The notes: generated by a model from the sequence alone, not told the origin. Numbered from the stretch's first letter, positions 52,471 through 61,225 are shown. The stretch is DNA of 64,000 nucleotides from Isoptericola dokdonensis DS-3 (GCF_001636295.1 NZ_CP014209.1:1302001-1366000), one strand, 5' to 3'. Made by a program: numbers and translations.

Positions 52471-53676
52471 ATGACGACGACCCCCCGCTGGCGCGCCGTC
52501 GCCGCCGCGACCGGCCTGCTCGCCGCCGACGGCACCGTGGCCCGCACGATCTTCGCGGAGATGACGACCCTCGCCGCCCGGACCGGCGCGATCAACCTCG
52601 GCCAGGGGTTCCCCGACGTCGACGGCCCCGACTGGGTCAAGGCCGCCGCGAAGGACGCCATCGACGCCGGCCGCAACCAGTACGCGCCCGGCGACGGCGT
52701 GCCCGAGCTGCGTGCTGCGATAGCCGACCACCAGCGCCGCCACTACGGCCTCGACGTCGACCCCGACACCGAGGTGCTCGTCACCACCGGGGCGACCGAG
52801 GCCCTCACCACCGCCGTCCTCGCCCTCACCGGCCCGGGCGACGAGGTCATCACGCTGGAGCCCTTCTACGACTCCCACGCCGCCGCGATCGCGATGGCGG
52901 GCGCCACGCACGTGCCCGTACCGCTCACCGCCGACCTGCGCCTCGACGCCGCTGCGCTGCGGGCCGCCGCGAGCGACCGCACCGCGATGATCCTGATCAA
53001 CACACCGCACAACCCGACGGGCACCGTGCTCACCCGCGCCGAGCTGGAGCACGTCGCCGCCGTCGCCCGCGAGCGTGACGCCGTCGTCGTCAGCGACGAG
53101 GTGTACGAGCACCTCGTGTTCGACGACGCGCGGCACGTGCCCGTCGCGACCCTGCCCGGGATGGCGGGGCGCACGCTGACGGTGTCGTCGTCCGGCAAGA
53201 CGTTCAGCCTCACCGGCTGGAAGGTCGGCTGGGTCCACGGTCCCGCCGAGCTCGTCACGGCGATCCGCACCGTCAAGCAGTTCGTCACCTACGCCTCGGG
53301 CTCGCCGTTCCAGCCCGCGATCGCCCGGGCGCTCGCCGACGACGACGTCCCGCGCGAGCTAGCGGCCTCCCTCGCCGCCCGCCGGGACCTGCTGTGCGAC
53401 GGGCTGCGTGCCGCCGGGTTCGACGTCGTCGTCCCGCAGGGCACCTATTTCGTCGTCGCGGACGGCGCCCCGCTCGGGTTCGACGACGGGCACGACCTGT
53501 GCCGGCGTCTGCCCGACCTGGCGGGCGTCGTGGGCGTCCCGGTGTCGGCGTTCTGCCGGGCCAGCTCCCCCGCGGCGGACGCTCTCGCGTCCCGGGTGCG
53601 GTTCACGTTCGTCAAGCGTTCGGACGTCCTGCGGGACGCCGTCGGACGCCTGGCCGCCCTCGCCGAGCTGCGCTGA
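52471..53676 (+). CDS. class I/II PLP aminotransferase
   Basis: 401 aa. INLGQGFPDVDGP near residue 41 and the PLP lysine in SSSGKTFSLTGWKVGWVHG near residue 240; NTPHNPTGTVL with the conserved Asn/Pro, and the carboxylate-binding Arg in SRVRFTFVKR near the C-terminus. Sequence style is that of DapC/KAT-like enzymes (N-succinyl-DAP or kynurenine/methionine aminotransferase); actinobacterial annotation as DapC is common. The substrate cannot be told from sequence alone. Confidence 0.85.
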   Translation: MTTTPRWRAVAAATGLLAADGTVARTIFAEMTTLAARTGAINLGQGFPDVDGPDWVKAAAKDAIDAGRNQYAPGDGVPELRAAIADHQRRHYGLDVDPDTEVLVTTGATEALTTAVLALTGPGDEVITLEPFYDSHAAAIAMAGATHVPVPLTADLRLDAAALRAAASDRTAMILINTPHNPTGTVLTRAELEHVAAVARERDAVVVSDEVYEHLVFDDARHVPVATLPGMAGRTLTVSSSGKTFSLTGWKVGWVHGPAELVTAIRTVKQFVTYASGSPFQPAIARALADDDVPRELAASLAARRDLLCDGLRAAGFDVVVPQGTYFVVADGAPLGFDDGHDLCRRLPDLAGVVGVPVSAFCRASSPAADALASRVRFTFVKRSDVLRDAVGRLAALAELR

Positions 53677-53764
53677 CTCGCGCCCACGAGCGCTGACTCG
53701 CGCCGACCTGCGCTGACTCGCGCGGAACTGCGCTGACTCGGCGAGATCTGCGCTGACTCGCGTC
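53670..53764. repeat. tandem 20-bp repeats between aminotransferase and lysE genes
   Basis: Five copies at exactly 20-bp spacing (53670, 53690, 53710, 53730, 53750 partial) of a unit starting GCGCTGACTCG(CG), with six variable bases at the end of each. The first copy supplies the aminotransferase stop TGA and the last supplies, on the other strand, the LysE stop. Same core and same orientation relative to the upstream gene as after prfB. Confidence 0.88.
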
Positions 53765-54377
53765 AGGCGCCGGCGACCAGCGACACGGCGACGGCGACCA
53801 TGACGAGCGCGATGACGCCGTCGACGACGCGCCAGGCGCCGGGACGGCGCAGCAGGGGCGCCGCCGACCGGGCGCCGTACCCCAAGGCGACGAACCACAC
53901 GACGCTGGAGAGCACGGCCCCGGCGGTGAACCACCAGCGGTCGTCGCCGTAGGACGCGGCGAGCGCGCCCTGCAGGACGACGGTGTCGAGGTACACGTGC
54001 GGGTTGAGCCAGGTCAGGGCGAGCGCGGTGAGCAGGACGGGCCGCAGCCGGCGGCCCGCGTCGGGGACGGCGCCGTCGGTCGCGGCGACGAGCTCCTCGC
54101 CGCCACGCAGCGCCCGGCGCGCCGCCAGGGCGCCGTAGGCGATCACGACGACGGCCCCGGCCCACCGGGCGGCGGTGACGAACCCCGGGTGGGCCTCGAC
54201 GAGCGCCCCGAGGCCCGCGCCGCCGACGATGTACAGCACGGCGTCGCTGGCTGCGCAGACGGCCACGACGACGCCGACGTGCTCGCGGCGGACGCCCTGG
54301 CGAAGGACGAAGGCGTTCTGGGCTCCGATGGCGACGATGAGGGACAGGCCGAGGCCGAAGCCGGCGAGGAGGATCAC
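53763..54377 (-). CDS. LysE/ArgO-family amino acid exporter
   Basis: 204 aa with about six helices: LAGFGLGLSLIVAIGAQNAFVLRQG is the LysE N-terminal signature, followed by HVGVVVAVCAASDAVLYIVGGAGLG and TALALTWLNPHVYLDTVV. Exports basic amino acids such as lysine or arginine. GTG start chosen by the -10 box; longer reading is open upstream across the operator. Divergent from its regulator, as in the LysE/LysG pair. Confidence 0.9.
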   Translation of the reverse strand: MILLAGFGLGLSLIVAIGAQNAFVLRQGVRREHVGVVVAVCAASDAVLYIVGGAGLGALVEAHPGFVTAARWAGAVVVIAYGALAARRALRGGEELVAATDGAVPDAGRRLRPVLLTALALTWLNPHVYLDTVVLQGALAASYGDDRWWFTAGAVLSSVVWFVALGYGARSAAPLLRRPGAWRVVDGVIALVMVAVAVSLVAGA

Positions 54378-54384
54378 GTCGTCG

Positions 54385-54390
54385 ACGCTA
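54385..54390 (-). promoter_or_regulatory. -10 box TAGCGT, leaderless start of the lysE-like gene
   Basis: TAGCGT with a 7-nt gap to GTG. Confidence 0.5.
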
Positions 54391-54402
54391 GGCAGCGCCC
54401 TT

Positions 54403-54450
54403 GATGAAGTCCAACGAATCATTCTTCGTCCGATGAAGGGATACTTCATC
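54403..54450. promoter_or_regulatory. operator region between lysE-like and lysG-like genes
   Basis: GATGAAG (54432) and CTTCATC (54444) form a perfect inverted repeat with 5-bp spacing. ACGAA/TTCGT (54414 and 54425) is a second one, and GATGAAG recurs at 54403. GATACT (54440-54445) is a -10 for the regulator, 6 nt from its ATG. LysR-type sites of this kind serve both promoters. Confidence 0.6.
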
Positions 54451-54451
54451 C

Positions 54452-55387
54452 ATGCGCTGGGACTCGGGACAGCTCGCCGCCCTCGCCGCCGTCGTCGCGG
54501 AGGGCTCCTTCGAGGGCGCGGCCCGCGCCCTGCACGTCACCCCGTCGGCCGTGAGCCAGCGCGTCCGCGCGCTGGAGGGCACCGCGGGCGCGGTGCTCGT
54601 GCAGCGGTCACGCCCCACCCGGCCCACCGGCCCCGGCCGGGTGCTGCTCCGTCTCGCCCGCCAGGTGGAGCTGCTCGGGGCGGAGGCCGCCGACGAGCTC
54701 GGGCCCGCCGATGCCGGGTACCGCCCCGTCACCGTGCCGATCGCCGTCAACGCGGACTCCCTGGCGACGTGGCTGCTGCCCGCGCTGGCCGCCGTGGACG
54801 GCGTGACGTTCGACGTCCACGTCGCCGACCAGGACCGCACCGTCGACCTGCTGCCCGACGGCGCGGTCATGGCGGCGGTGACGTCCCGGCGCGAACCCGT
54901 GCAGGGCTGCACGTCGACGCCGCTCGGCCTGACCCGCTACCGGCCCGCGGCGCACCGCGACGTCGTCGCCCGCTGGTTCCCCGACGGCGCCACCCCGGAG
55001 TCGCTCGGCCGCGCGCCGATGGTGGTGTTCGCCCGCACCGACGACCTCCAGGACGCCTGGCTGCGGCAGGTCGCCGCGGCCGCGGGCACCGCCGTCCCCG
55101 ACCCGCCCCGCCACCACGTGCCGTCGACCGCGGAGTTCCTCACGGCGATCCGGCTCGGGCTCGGCTGGGGCATGTGGGGTCCGCTCCCCCGGCCGGGCGC
55201 CCGCTTCGGCGTGCTGGAGCCCGCCGACGACGTGGTGATGCTCGGGGACGACGTCGTCGAGGTGCCGCTGTACCTGCAGCAGTGGCGGCTGCGCTCGACC
55301 GTGCTGGACCGGGTCACCGACGCGCTGCGCGAGGCGGCGCGCCGGTCGTTGCCGCAGTCCTCAGGCGCAGACGCCGGGCAGGAGTGA
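54452..55387 (+). CDS. LysR-family regulator, ArgP/LysG type
   Basis: 311 aa. Winged helix at residues 4-62 (LAALAAVVAEGSFEGAARALHVTPSAVSQRVRALEG) and a substrate-binding domain thereafter (VPIAVNADSLATWLLPAL; the NADSLATW segment is typical of ArgP/LysG). Turns on the divergent exporter when basic amino acids accumulate. Its 3' end overlaps by 27 bp the convergent LCP gene. Confidence 0.93.
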   Translation: MRWDSGQLAALAAVVAEGSFEGAARALHVTPSAVSQRVRALEGTAGAVLVQRSRPTRPTGPGRVLLRLARQVELLGAEAADELGPADAGYRPVTVPIAVNADSLATWLLPALAAVDGVTFDVHVADQDRTVDLLPDGAVMAAVTSRREPVQGCTSTPLGLTRYRPAAHRDVVARWFPDGATPESLGRAPMVVFARTDDLQDAWLRQVAAAAGTAVPDPPRHHVPSTAEFLTAIRLGLGWGMWGPLPRPGARFGVLEPADDVVMLGDDVVEVPLYLQQWRLRSTVLDRVTDALREAARRSLPQSSGADAGQE

Positions 55388-56647
55388 GGCGCTCGGCGAC
55401 GGCTCGGGTGCCGGCCGGTCGCCGGACGAGCCGCTCCCCGCCTCGTCGTCGCCGCCGTCGCCGCCGTCGTCCTGCCGGCCTGCGCCCTCAGAGGGTCCCG
55501 CCGAGCCGTCGTTCGTGTCCCGCGAGGGTGTCGGCGACGGGCTGGGCTCCGGGCGCAGGGGCTCGTCCTGGTCGAGCCGCTCCCAGATCTCGTCGGCCTC
55601 GGACGTCCACACGACCCGGTTGACGTCCGTCGGCGCGGTGGCCACCGGGACGGACTCGAAGACGATGTCGTTCGGGTCGATGTCCTTGATGCTCCACGCG
55701 AGACCCGCGAGCGCCGCGGGGCTGCCGAGCGCCGGGCTGGTGGACATGGCGCCGAGCGCGGCGCGCACCATCCGGTAGAGGGCCGGGGTGTCCGTGATGA
55801 GGTTCTGGCCGAGGACCTCGCGGAGCATCGAGTCGATGAACGCCTGCTGGCGCTCGATGCGGGCGAGGTCGCTGCCGAGCTCCAGGCCCAGGCCCTCGCC
55901 CTTGCGGACGCGCAGGAACTGGATCGACTCCTCGCCGTCGAGGGTGTGGGCACCCTGCGGGAGGTCGAGGTCGGAGTAGCGGGAGTCGCCGACCACGGGC
56001 TCCGGGAAGCACATGGGGACGCCGCCGAGGGCGTCGACGATGTCGACGACGCCGGTCATCTTCACCACCACGTGGTCGTGGATCCGCAGCCCGGTCAGGG
56101 CCTCGACCGTGAGGATGGTGCAGGCGGCGGCGCCGGTGATGTCCAGCTCGGGCCCGCCGCCGAGCGTGAACGCCGTGTTGAACATGGCGCCGTACTGCGG
56201 CGAGGTCGAGCTGCCGTCCGGGCGAGGGCACGAGGGGATGTCCACGAGGGAGTCGCGCGGGATCGACACGGCCTCGATGCGGGAGCGGTCGCCGCTGATG
56301 TGGACCAGCAGCGTGGTGTCGGAGTGGAACTCCTCGCCCGCCCCGGCGATCTTCGCGTTCGCCGCGTCCCGGAAGTCGGTGCCCATGACGAGGATGTTGC
56401 GGTCCTTGCCGGCGAACGGGTCGGACGGGTCGGCCATCTCGTCCGCCGGTTCCGCGATCGGGGCGGGGGCGTCCCGGCCGAGGAGCGCGTCGACGTCGGA
56501 GACCTCCAGCTGGTTGCGAAGGTCGACGTACGCGGCGACGGCCGCGGTCCCGAGGAACGCGAGCACGGCCGTCACGCCGAGCGCGACCCACCGGAGCACG
56601 GGATGCCCGGAGACCGCTCCGGCGTGCCGGGGTTGGACGTTCGTCAC
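55361..56647 (-). CDS. LytR-CpsA-Psr family cell-wall ligase
   Basis: 428 aa. A membrane helix (WVALGVTAVLAFLGTAAVAAYV, about residues 20-42), then the LCP domain: NILVMGTDFRD, SDTTLLVHISGDRSRIEAVSIPRDSLVDIP, the Arg-containing FLRVRKGEGLGLELGSDLARIERQQAFI. It transfers polymers such as arabinogalactan or teichoic-like glycans to peptidoglycan, outside the membrane. The C-terminal 85 residues are a low-complexity Pro/Ser/Gly/Asp tail. GTG start with -10 box TAGGCT. Confidence 0.93.
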   Translation of the reverse strand: MTNVQPRHAGAVSGHPVLRWVALGVTAVLAFLGTAAVAAYVDLRNQLEVSDVDALLGRDAPAPIAEPADEMADPSDPFAGKDRNILVMGTDFRDAANAKIAGAGEEFHSDTTLLVHISGDRSRIEAVSIPRDSLVDIPSCPRPDGSSTSPQYGAMFNTAFTLGGGPELDITGAAACTILTVEALTGLRIHDHVVVKMTGVVDIVDALGGVPMCFPEPVVGDSRYSDLDLPQGAHTLDGEESIQFLRVRKGEGLGLELGSDLARIERQQAFIDSMLREVLGQNLITDTPALYRMVRAALGAMSTSPALGSPAALAGLAWSIKDIDPNDIVFESVPVATAPTDVNRVVWTSEADEIWERLDQDEPLRPEPSPSPTPSRDTNDGSAGPSEGAGRQDDGGDGGDDEAGSGSSGDRPAPEPSPSASLLPGVCA

Positions 56648-56653
56648 CTGCTC

Positions 56654-56659
56654 AGCCTA
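56654..56659 (-). promoter_or_regulatory. -10 box TAGGCT, leaderless start of the LCP gene
   Basis: TAGGCT with a 6-nt gap to GTG. Confidence 0.5.
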
Positions 56660-56702
56660 TGTCGATTGTCACGTTGGCGAGGATCGAGAGGTCCGCGGGG
56701 CA

Positions 56703-56739
56703 CGGCCCCGGGGCGCCAGGTGCGGCGCCCCGGGGGCCG
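56703..56739 (-). terminator. terminator hairpin after the phytase-like/GDPD gene
   Basis: CGGCCCCGGGGCGCC (56703-56717) pairs with GGCGCCCCGGGGGCCG (56724-56739) with one bulged G and a 6-nt loop, 19 bp after the stop codon. Confidence 0.7.
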
Positions 56740-56757
56740 TCCGCCGGGGCGCCATGG

Positions 56758-59043
56758 TCAGACGTCGCGGCCGAGGAGCTCGGCGGCGAGGCCCGGCTGG
56801 TCGGTGAACAGGCCGTCGATGCCGGCGTCGAGGAAGACCTCGATCTCGGCGGCCATGTCGCCGTGCGCGGCCGGGTCGGCCGAGCTGCGCAGGTCGGTCG
56901 GCAGGAACGAGTTCTCGGCGCGGAACGTCCAGGCGTGCACCTCGAGGCCGGCCCGGTGCGCGTCGCGCACCACGGAGGTCGGCTCGCCGAGGGTGCCGTC
57001 GGCGAGGCGCGGCACCAGCACGTCCTTCACGGCGCCGAGCCCGTCGGCGTACCGGGCGACGTCGCGCAGGCCCTGCCGGGTGAGCAGGTCGGCGTACGTG
57101 ACGGGCGACCCGGCGGCCACCAGGTCGTAGGGGGCGCCGCTCGCGGAGACGAGCTGGGCGAGGCGGACGTCGGTCATCCGGTCGAGGTCGCGCAGGTTGC
57201 CCGTCTCGAAGGACTGGAGGATCACCGGGTCGCGGCGGGAGTCGAGGTCGTTCGCCTCGAGGGCGGCCACGAGCGGCTCCTCCAGGGAGAGCCCGATCGA
57301 GTCGAAGTAGGTGGGGTGCTTCGTCTCCGGGTAGACGCCCACCTGGTCGCCGTCGCAGGTGACCGAACGCCGGGCGAGGTCCATGACCTCGTCGAGCGTG
57401 GGCACCTGGTAGAGACCGTCGAACGCCGCGCTGCCGGGCCGCAGCTGCGGCAGCCGCTCGACGGCCCGCAGGGTGCGCAGCTCGGCGAGGGTGAAGTCCT
57501 CGGTGAACCAGCCGGTGACGGGACGGCCGTCGATGCTCTTCGTCGTGCGGCGGTCGGCGAACTCCGTGCGGGTCGCGACGTCGGTCGTGCCGCCGATCTC
57601 GTTCTCGTGCCGGGCGACGAGCACGCCGTCCTTCGTGGCCACGACGTCGGGCTCGATGTAGTCGGCGCACTGGAGGATCGCCTGCTCGTACGCGGCGAGC
57701 GTGTGCTCGGGCCGGTCGCCGGAGGCGCCGCGGTGCCCGACGACGGTCACGCCGTCGGGGCGGACCCGCTCGCGCTCGAGGTCGATCACCACCAGCTCGG
57801 TGTCGTCGGGCGTGCCGGCGACCCGGGAGGCGTTGCCCGGGTAGTTGTTGTCGTTGCCGAGCAGGACGCGGCCGTCGCGCAGGCGCAGCACCGTCTCGAA
57901 GGACTGCACGGGCAGCGCGTACGTCTCGCCGAGCCCGTAACCCTCGCCGGCGTCGATGCCGCGCGGGTTGGCGATCTTCAGCGCGTCGAGCACGAGCTCC
58001 TTGCGGAGGTTGCCCTCGGCGTCGGTGCGGCGCAGGTCGACCTCGTACACGCGCTTGGTGACGGCTGCCGGGCCGTCGAAGTTGTCCCGCTCGACGAACC
58101 AGAGCTTCCCCCGGCCCACGGTGAAGGAGTCGCCGACGAGGTTGCCGGGGGCGTCCACCTGGTAGCTCCACGTGCGCCCCGTGTACTGCCCGCGCCGGGT
58201 GTCCAGCTCGTGCACGACGCGGCGGCGCTCGTCGTCGCCGACCAGCCCGTTCTCGATCACCGGGTAGAGGTAGCGGCCGTCGGGCGAGGCGCTCATCGCC
58301 TCGAACCCGCTGCTGGCGCGCACCCGGGCCTGCTCGCCGGGGACGAGGTACGGGTTCTGGGGCGACTTCAGCCCGTCGGGCAGCGGGATCGGGTCGGACA
58401 GCAGCGTGCCGGTGGCGTCGAAGTGCAGCACGAAGGGGCCGAACTCCTCGCCCACCCAGAATGTGCCGTCCTTCGCGCGCACCACGGACTCGATGTCGAA
58501 GTCCGCCCCGGTGAGCAGGCGCTCCTCGGTGTCCTCGTGGACGATCGGGAAGTCCAGGACGTGGTCGGCGTCGTCGTAGTCGATCCGGTCGAGGATCTCG
58601 ATCTCGCCGGTGCCGCCGCGCCGGGAGCCGGTGTCCCAGTCGGGCTCGACGAGGTAGCTGCGCAGCAGGAAGTCGGCGCTGTTCGCCTTCGACCCGAACC
58701 CGTTGTCGGGCTGCGCCCAGAACGTGCCGTCACCGTTGTCGACCATGGCGGAGAACCCGGGGACGACCTGCCCGTCCCACGGACCCTGGCGGCCGTTGGC
58801 GGCGGACGCCAGCGCGCCCGACGGCGGACCGTCGACCAGGTGGTCGGCGCTCAGGGTGGCGCGCCCCTCCAGGACGGGCACCGTGCGGGTGCCGACCGGG
58901 CCGCGGTCATCCCCGTGGCCGTGGCCCCGGTCCGCGGTGGTGGCCGCGGCCGCGCCGCCGACGGCGGTGGTGAGCATCAGGGTCGCGGCGGTTCCGACCG
59001 CGACCGTGCGGGCAAGGACTGCGGACTTCCGTGTGCGTCGCAT
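56758..59043 (-). CDS. secreted phytase-like esterase fused to glycerophosphodiester phosphodiesterase
   Basis: 761 aa. Signal peptide (cleavage around AAAATTA, residue 36). Residues about 60-430 are an esterase-like-activity-of-phytase beta-propeller (ALASAANGRQGPWDGQVVPGFSAMVDNGDGTFWAQPDNGFGSKANSAD). Residues about 435-755 are a GDPD barrel: VVGHRGASGDRPEHTLAAYEQAI with the catalytic His-Arg, EPDVVATKDGVLVARHENEIGG, and GLFTDQPGLA. Probably releases phosphate and glycerol from phosphodiesters outside the cell. Both domains seem intact. Confidence 0.9.
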   Translation of the reverse strand: MRRTRKSAVLARTVAVGTAATLMLTTAVGGAAAATTADRGHGHGDDRGPVGTRTVPVLEGRATLSADHLVDGPPSGALASAANGRQGPWDGQVVPGFSAMVDNGDGTFWAQPDNGFGSKANSADFLLRSYLVEPDWDTGSRRGGTGEIEILDRIDYDDADHVLDFPIVHEDTEERLLTGADFDIESVVRAKDGTFWVGEEFGPFVLHFDATGTLLSDPIPLPDGLKSPQNPYLVPGEQARVRASSGFEAMSASPDGRYLYPVIENGLVGDDERRRVVHELDTRRGQYTGRTWSYQVDAPGNLVGDSFTVGRGKLWFVERDNFDGPAAVTKRVYEVDLRRTDAEGNLRKELVLDALKIANPRGIDAGEGYGLGETYALPVQSFETVLRLRDGRVLLGNDNNYPGNASRVAGTPDDTELVVIDLERERVRPDGVTVVGHRGASGDRPEHTLAAYEQAILQCADYIEPDVVATKDGVLVARHENEIGGTTDVATRTEFADRRTTKSIDGRPVTGWFTEDFTLAELRTLRAVERLPQLRPGSAAFDGLYQVPTLDEVMDLARRSVTCDGDQVGVYPETKHPTYFDSIGLSLEEPLVAALEANDLDSRRDPVILQSFETGNLRDLDRMTDVRLAQLVSASGAPYDLVAAGSPVTYADLLTRQGLRDVARYADGLGAVKDVLVPRLADGTLGEPTSVVRDAHRAGLEVHAWTFRAENSFLPTDLRSSADPAAHGDMAAEIEVFLDAGIDGLFTDQPGLAAELLGRDV

Positions 59044-59118
59044 GGGCCCATGCCAGCGGCGCGGGACGTCGTCGAGCCCAACCCCGGGTGAAACCTGGAC
59101 GGCGACCGGGTGAAGTCG

Positions 59119-60345
59119 TCAGGCGAGCTGGGTCCAGCCGCCGCGCCGGTAGGCGGGGGTCGCGAGGGCGAGGACGGCCAGGGCGCACGCCCACGCGCCG
59201 AGCATGACGGCGGACATGGCCACCGCGTCGCCGCCCAGCACGCCCACCAGCGGCGAGACGAGACCCGCGACCCCGGACTGGACCGCACCGATGACGGCGG
59301 CCGCGGTGCCGGCCCGCTCGCCGTGCCGCGACAGGGCGATGGCGGAGGCGTTGGCGGGGATGAGCCCCTGGAAGGCGAGCACGATCCAGAGCATGACGAG
59401 CAGCCCGACGACGCCGCCGAACTGGGTGATCGCGACGACCAGGAGCCCGACGGCGAAGACGCCCTGCACGAGCAGCGCGGAGCGCAGCAGGCGGATCGGC
59501 GCGACCCTCCGCACGAGGGACGCGTTGACCTGGGCGGACAGCACGAGGCCCAGGCCGTTGATCGCGAACAGCAGGGAGAACTGGGTGTGGCTGAGGCCGT
59601 AGTACTCCTGGAAGACGAACGGCGAGCCGACGACGTAGCTCATGAGCACGGCCTGGCCGAGCCCGGGGATGACGGCGAGCGCCATGAAGTGCTTGTCGCG
59701 CAGCAGGACGCCGTAGCCGCCGAGGACGTTGCGCGCCCCGCCGCGCTGTCGACGCTCGACGGGCAGCGTCTCGGGCATGAGGCGCCACACGACCAGGGCC
59801 ATGCCGACCCCGGCCAGCGCGAGGAACGCGAACACCCAGCGCCAGCCCGCGGCGGCGGCGACGGCGGAGCCGAACGCGGGGGCCAGCATGGGGGCGACGC
59901 CGATGATCAGCATGAGGCGCGACAGGATGCGGGCGGCCTCGGCCCCGACGAACCGGTCGCGGACCACGGCCATGGCGGCGACGCCGCAGGCGGCGTTGAA
60001 GAAGCCCTGGAGCAGTCGCAGCCAGATGAGGGTGGTCATGTCGGGGGCGAACGCGCACAGTACCGACACCACGACGTGCAGCCCGAGGCCGACCATGAGC
60101 GGGGCCCGGCGCCCGTACCGGTCGGAGAGCGGGCCGATGACGAGCTGTCCGACGGCGCCGCCGATGAGCATGATCGAGACGGAGAGCTGAGCGAGGGCGT
60201 CGGTGGAGCCGAGGTCGGCGGCGATCTCGGGCAGCGACGGCAGGTACATGTCGACCGTGAACGCGGGCAGCGCGGCGAGCGCGCCGAGCATGATCACCCA
60301 GCGGTAGGTGCGGGCACGCCGGGGTGAGGTCGGGTGGTCGGGCAT
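59119..60345 (-). CDS. MFS drug exporter, Bcr/CflA type
   Basis: 408 aa, 12 membrane helices. AFTVDMYLPSLPEIAADLGSTDALAQLSVSIMLIG is the Bcr/CflA N-terminal signature, followed by GPLSDRYGRRAPLM (motif A). ATG chosen by the -10 box TAGGAT 7 nt upstream; the frame opens further upstream but across the operator. Exports bicyclomycin-like compounds, sulfonamides or similar; substrate unknown. Confidence 0.9.
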   Translation of the reverse strand: MPDHPTSPRRARTYRWVIMLGALAALPAFTVDMYLPSLPEIAADLGSTDALAQLSVSIMLIGGAVGQLVIGPLSDRYGRRAPLMVGLGLHVVVSVLCAFAPDMTTLIWLRLLQGFFNAACGVAAMAVVRDRFVGAEAARILSRLMLIIGVAPMLAPAFGSAVAAAAGWRWVFAFLALAGVGMALVVWRLMPETLPVERRQRGGARNVLGGYGVLLRDKHFMALAVIPGLGQAVLMSYVVGSPFVFQEYYGLSHTQFSLLFAINGLGLVLSAQVNASLVRRVAPIRLLRSALLVQGVFAVGLLVVAITQFGGVVGLLVMLWIVLAFQGLIPANASAIALSRHGERAGTAAAVIGAVQSGVAGLVSPLVGVLGGDAVAMSAVMLGAWACALAVLALATPAYRRGGWTQLA

Positions 60346-60352
60346 GCCGGAC

Positions 60353-60358
60353 ATCCTA
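60353..60358 (-). promoter_or_regulatory. -10 box TAGGAT, leaderless start of the MFS gene
   Basis: TAGGAT with a 7-nt gap to ATG. Confidence 0.5.
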
Positions 60359-60369
60359 TCGAATCGATA
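60357..60369. promoter_or_regulatory. 13-bp palindrome overlapping the MFS -10 box
   Basis: TATCGAATCGATA, 6-bp arms around A, overlapping the start of the -10 box. A repressor bound here would block the MFS promoter. No regulator gene adjoins, so a distal TetR/MarR factor is implied. Confidence 0.5.
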
Positions 60370-60441
60370 CGAGAGCGTCCGCGTGTTTCCTGGTGACACC
60401 GCTCACCGCGCCGTGTCGGTGGCGTGCGCGAGGATCGAGGC

Positions 60442-61224
60442 ATGTGCGGCAGGTATGCGTCCTTCACCGAGTCCCAGGACCTCGCCGACGAGCTCGCCGT
60501 CGCCGAGATCGCCGACGACGCTCGCCTGCTCGGGCCCCGCTGGAACGTGGCGCCCACCGACGACGTCCGCATCGTCGTCGAGAAGCCCCGCCGCGAGAAG
60601 CTCCCCGACGGCACCACCACCGCGGGTGAGATCACCCGCTCGATCCAGGCGGCCCGCTGGGGCCTCGTGCCGTCCTGGGCGAAGGACCCGAGCGTCGGCG
60701 CGCGGATGATCAACGCCCGCCGCGAGACCCTGCTCGACAAGAGCGCCTTCGCCAAGCCCCTGGGCGCGCGGCGCTGCCTGGTGCCCGCCGACGGCTACTG
60801 GGAGTGGCGACGCCTCGCGGCTCCCGAGGGCACCCGCAAGGTCCCCAAGCAGGCCTACTGGATCCACCCGTCCCGCGGCGGGGTCGCGGCGTTCGCCGGG
60901 CTCTACGAGTTCTGGCGCGACCGCTCCCGCGCCGACGACGACCCCGCCCGCTGGCTGGTCTCGACGACGATCATCACCCGTGACGCCGCCCCCGGCCTCG
61001 ACCGCATCCACGACCGCATGCCCGTGCACCTGCCCGCCGAGCGCTGGGACGACTGGCTCGACCCGGCCGTCGGCGCGCAGGACGCCTACGACCTCCTCGA
61101 CGACGCCGAGGTCGCGCTGAGCACCCGGCCCGTGCGCGCCGCGGTCGGCAACGTCCGCCACGACGACCCGTCGCTGCTGGAGCCCGACCCGGACCCGATC
61201 GACCCGGACGTCGTCGAGCTCTGA
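60442..61224 (+). CDS. SRAP domain abasic-site protein (YedK/HMCES)
   Basis: 260 aa. Catalytic Cys2 after the initiator Met (MCGRYAS), which forms a covalent link with abasic sites in single-stranded DNA. WNVAPT, WGLVPSWAKD, MINARRETLLDK, PADGYWEW with catalytic Glu, and HDRMPVHLP with His complete the family set. ATG chosen so that Cys is residue 2; a -10-like GAGGAT lies 6 nt upstream. Divergent from the MFS gene. Confidence 0.95.
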   Translation: MCGRYASFTESQDLADELAVAEIADDARLLGPRWNVAPTDDVRIVVEKPRREKLPDGTTTAGEITRSIQAARWGLVPSWAKDPSVGARMINARRETLLDKSAFAKPLGARRCLVPADGYWEWRRLAAPEGTRKVPKQAYWIHPSRGGVAAFAGLYEFWRDRSRADDDPARWLVSTTIITRDAAPGLDRIHDRMPVHLPAERWDDWLDPAVGAQDAYDLLDDAEVALSTRPVRAAVGNVRHDDPSLLEPDPDPIDPDVVEL

Positions 61225-61225
61225 C

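Noticed and set aside
53670-53764. CRISPR array
   Set aside because: Units are tandem 20-bp repeats with only 6-7 variable bases and no cas genes; not a repeat-spacer structure.
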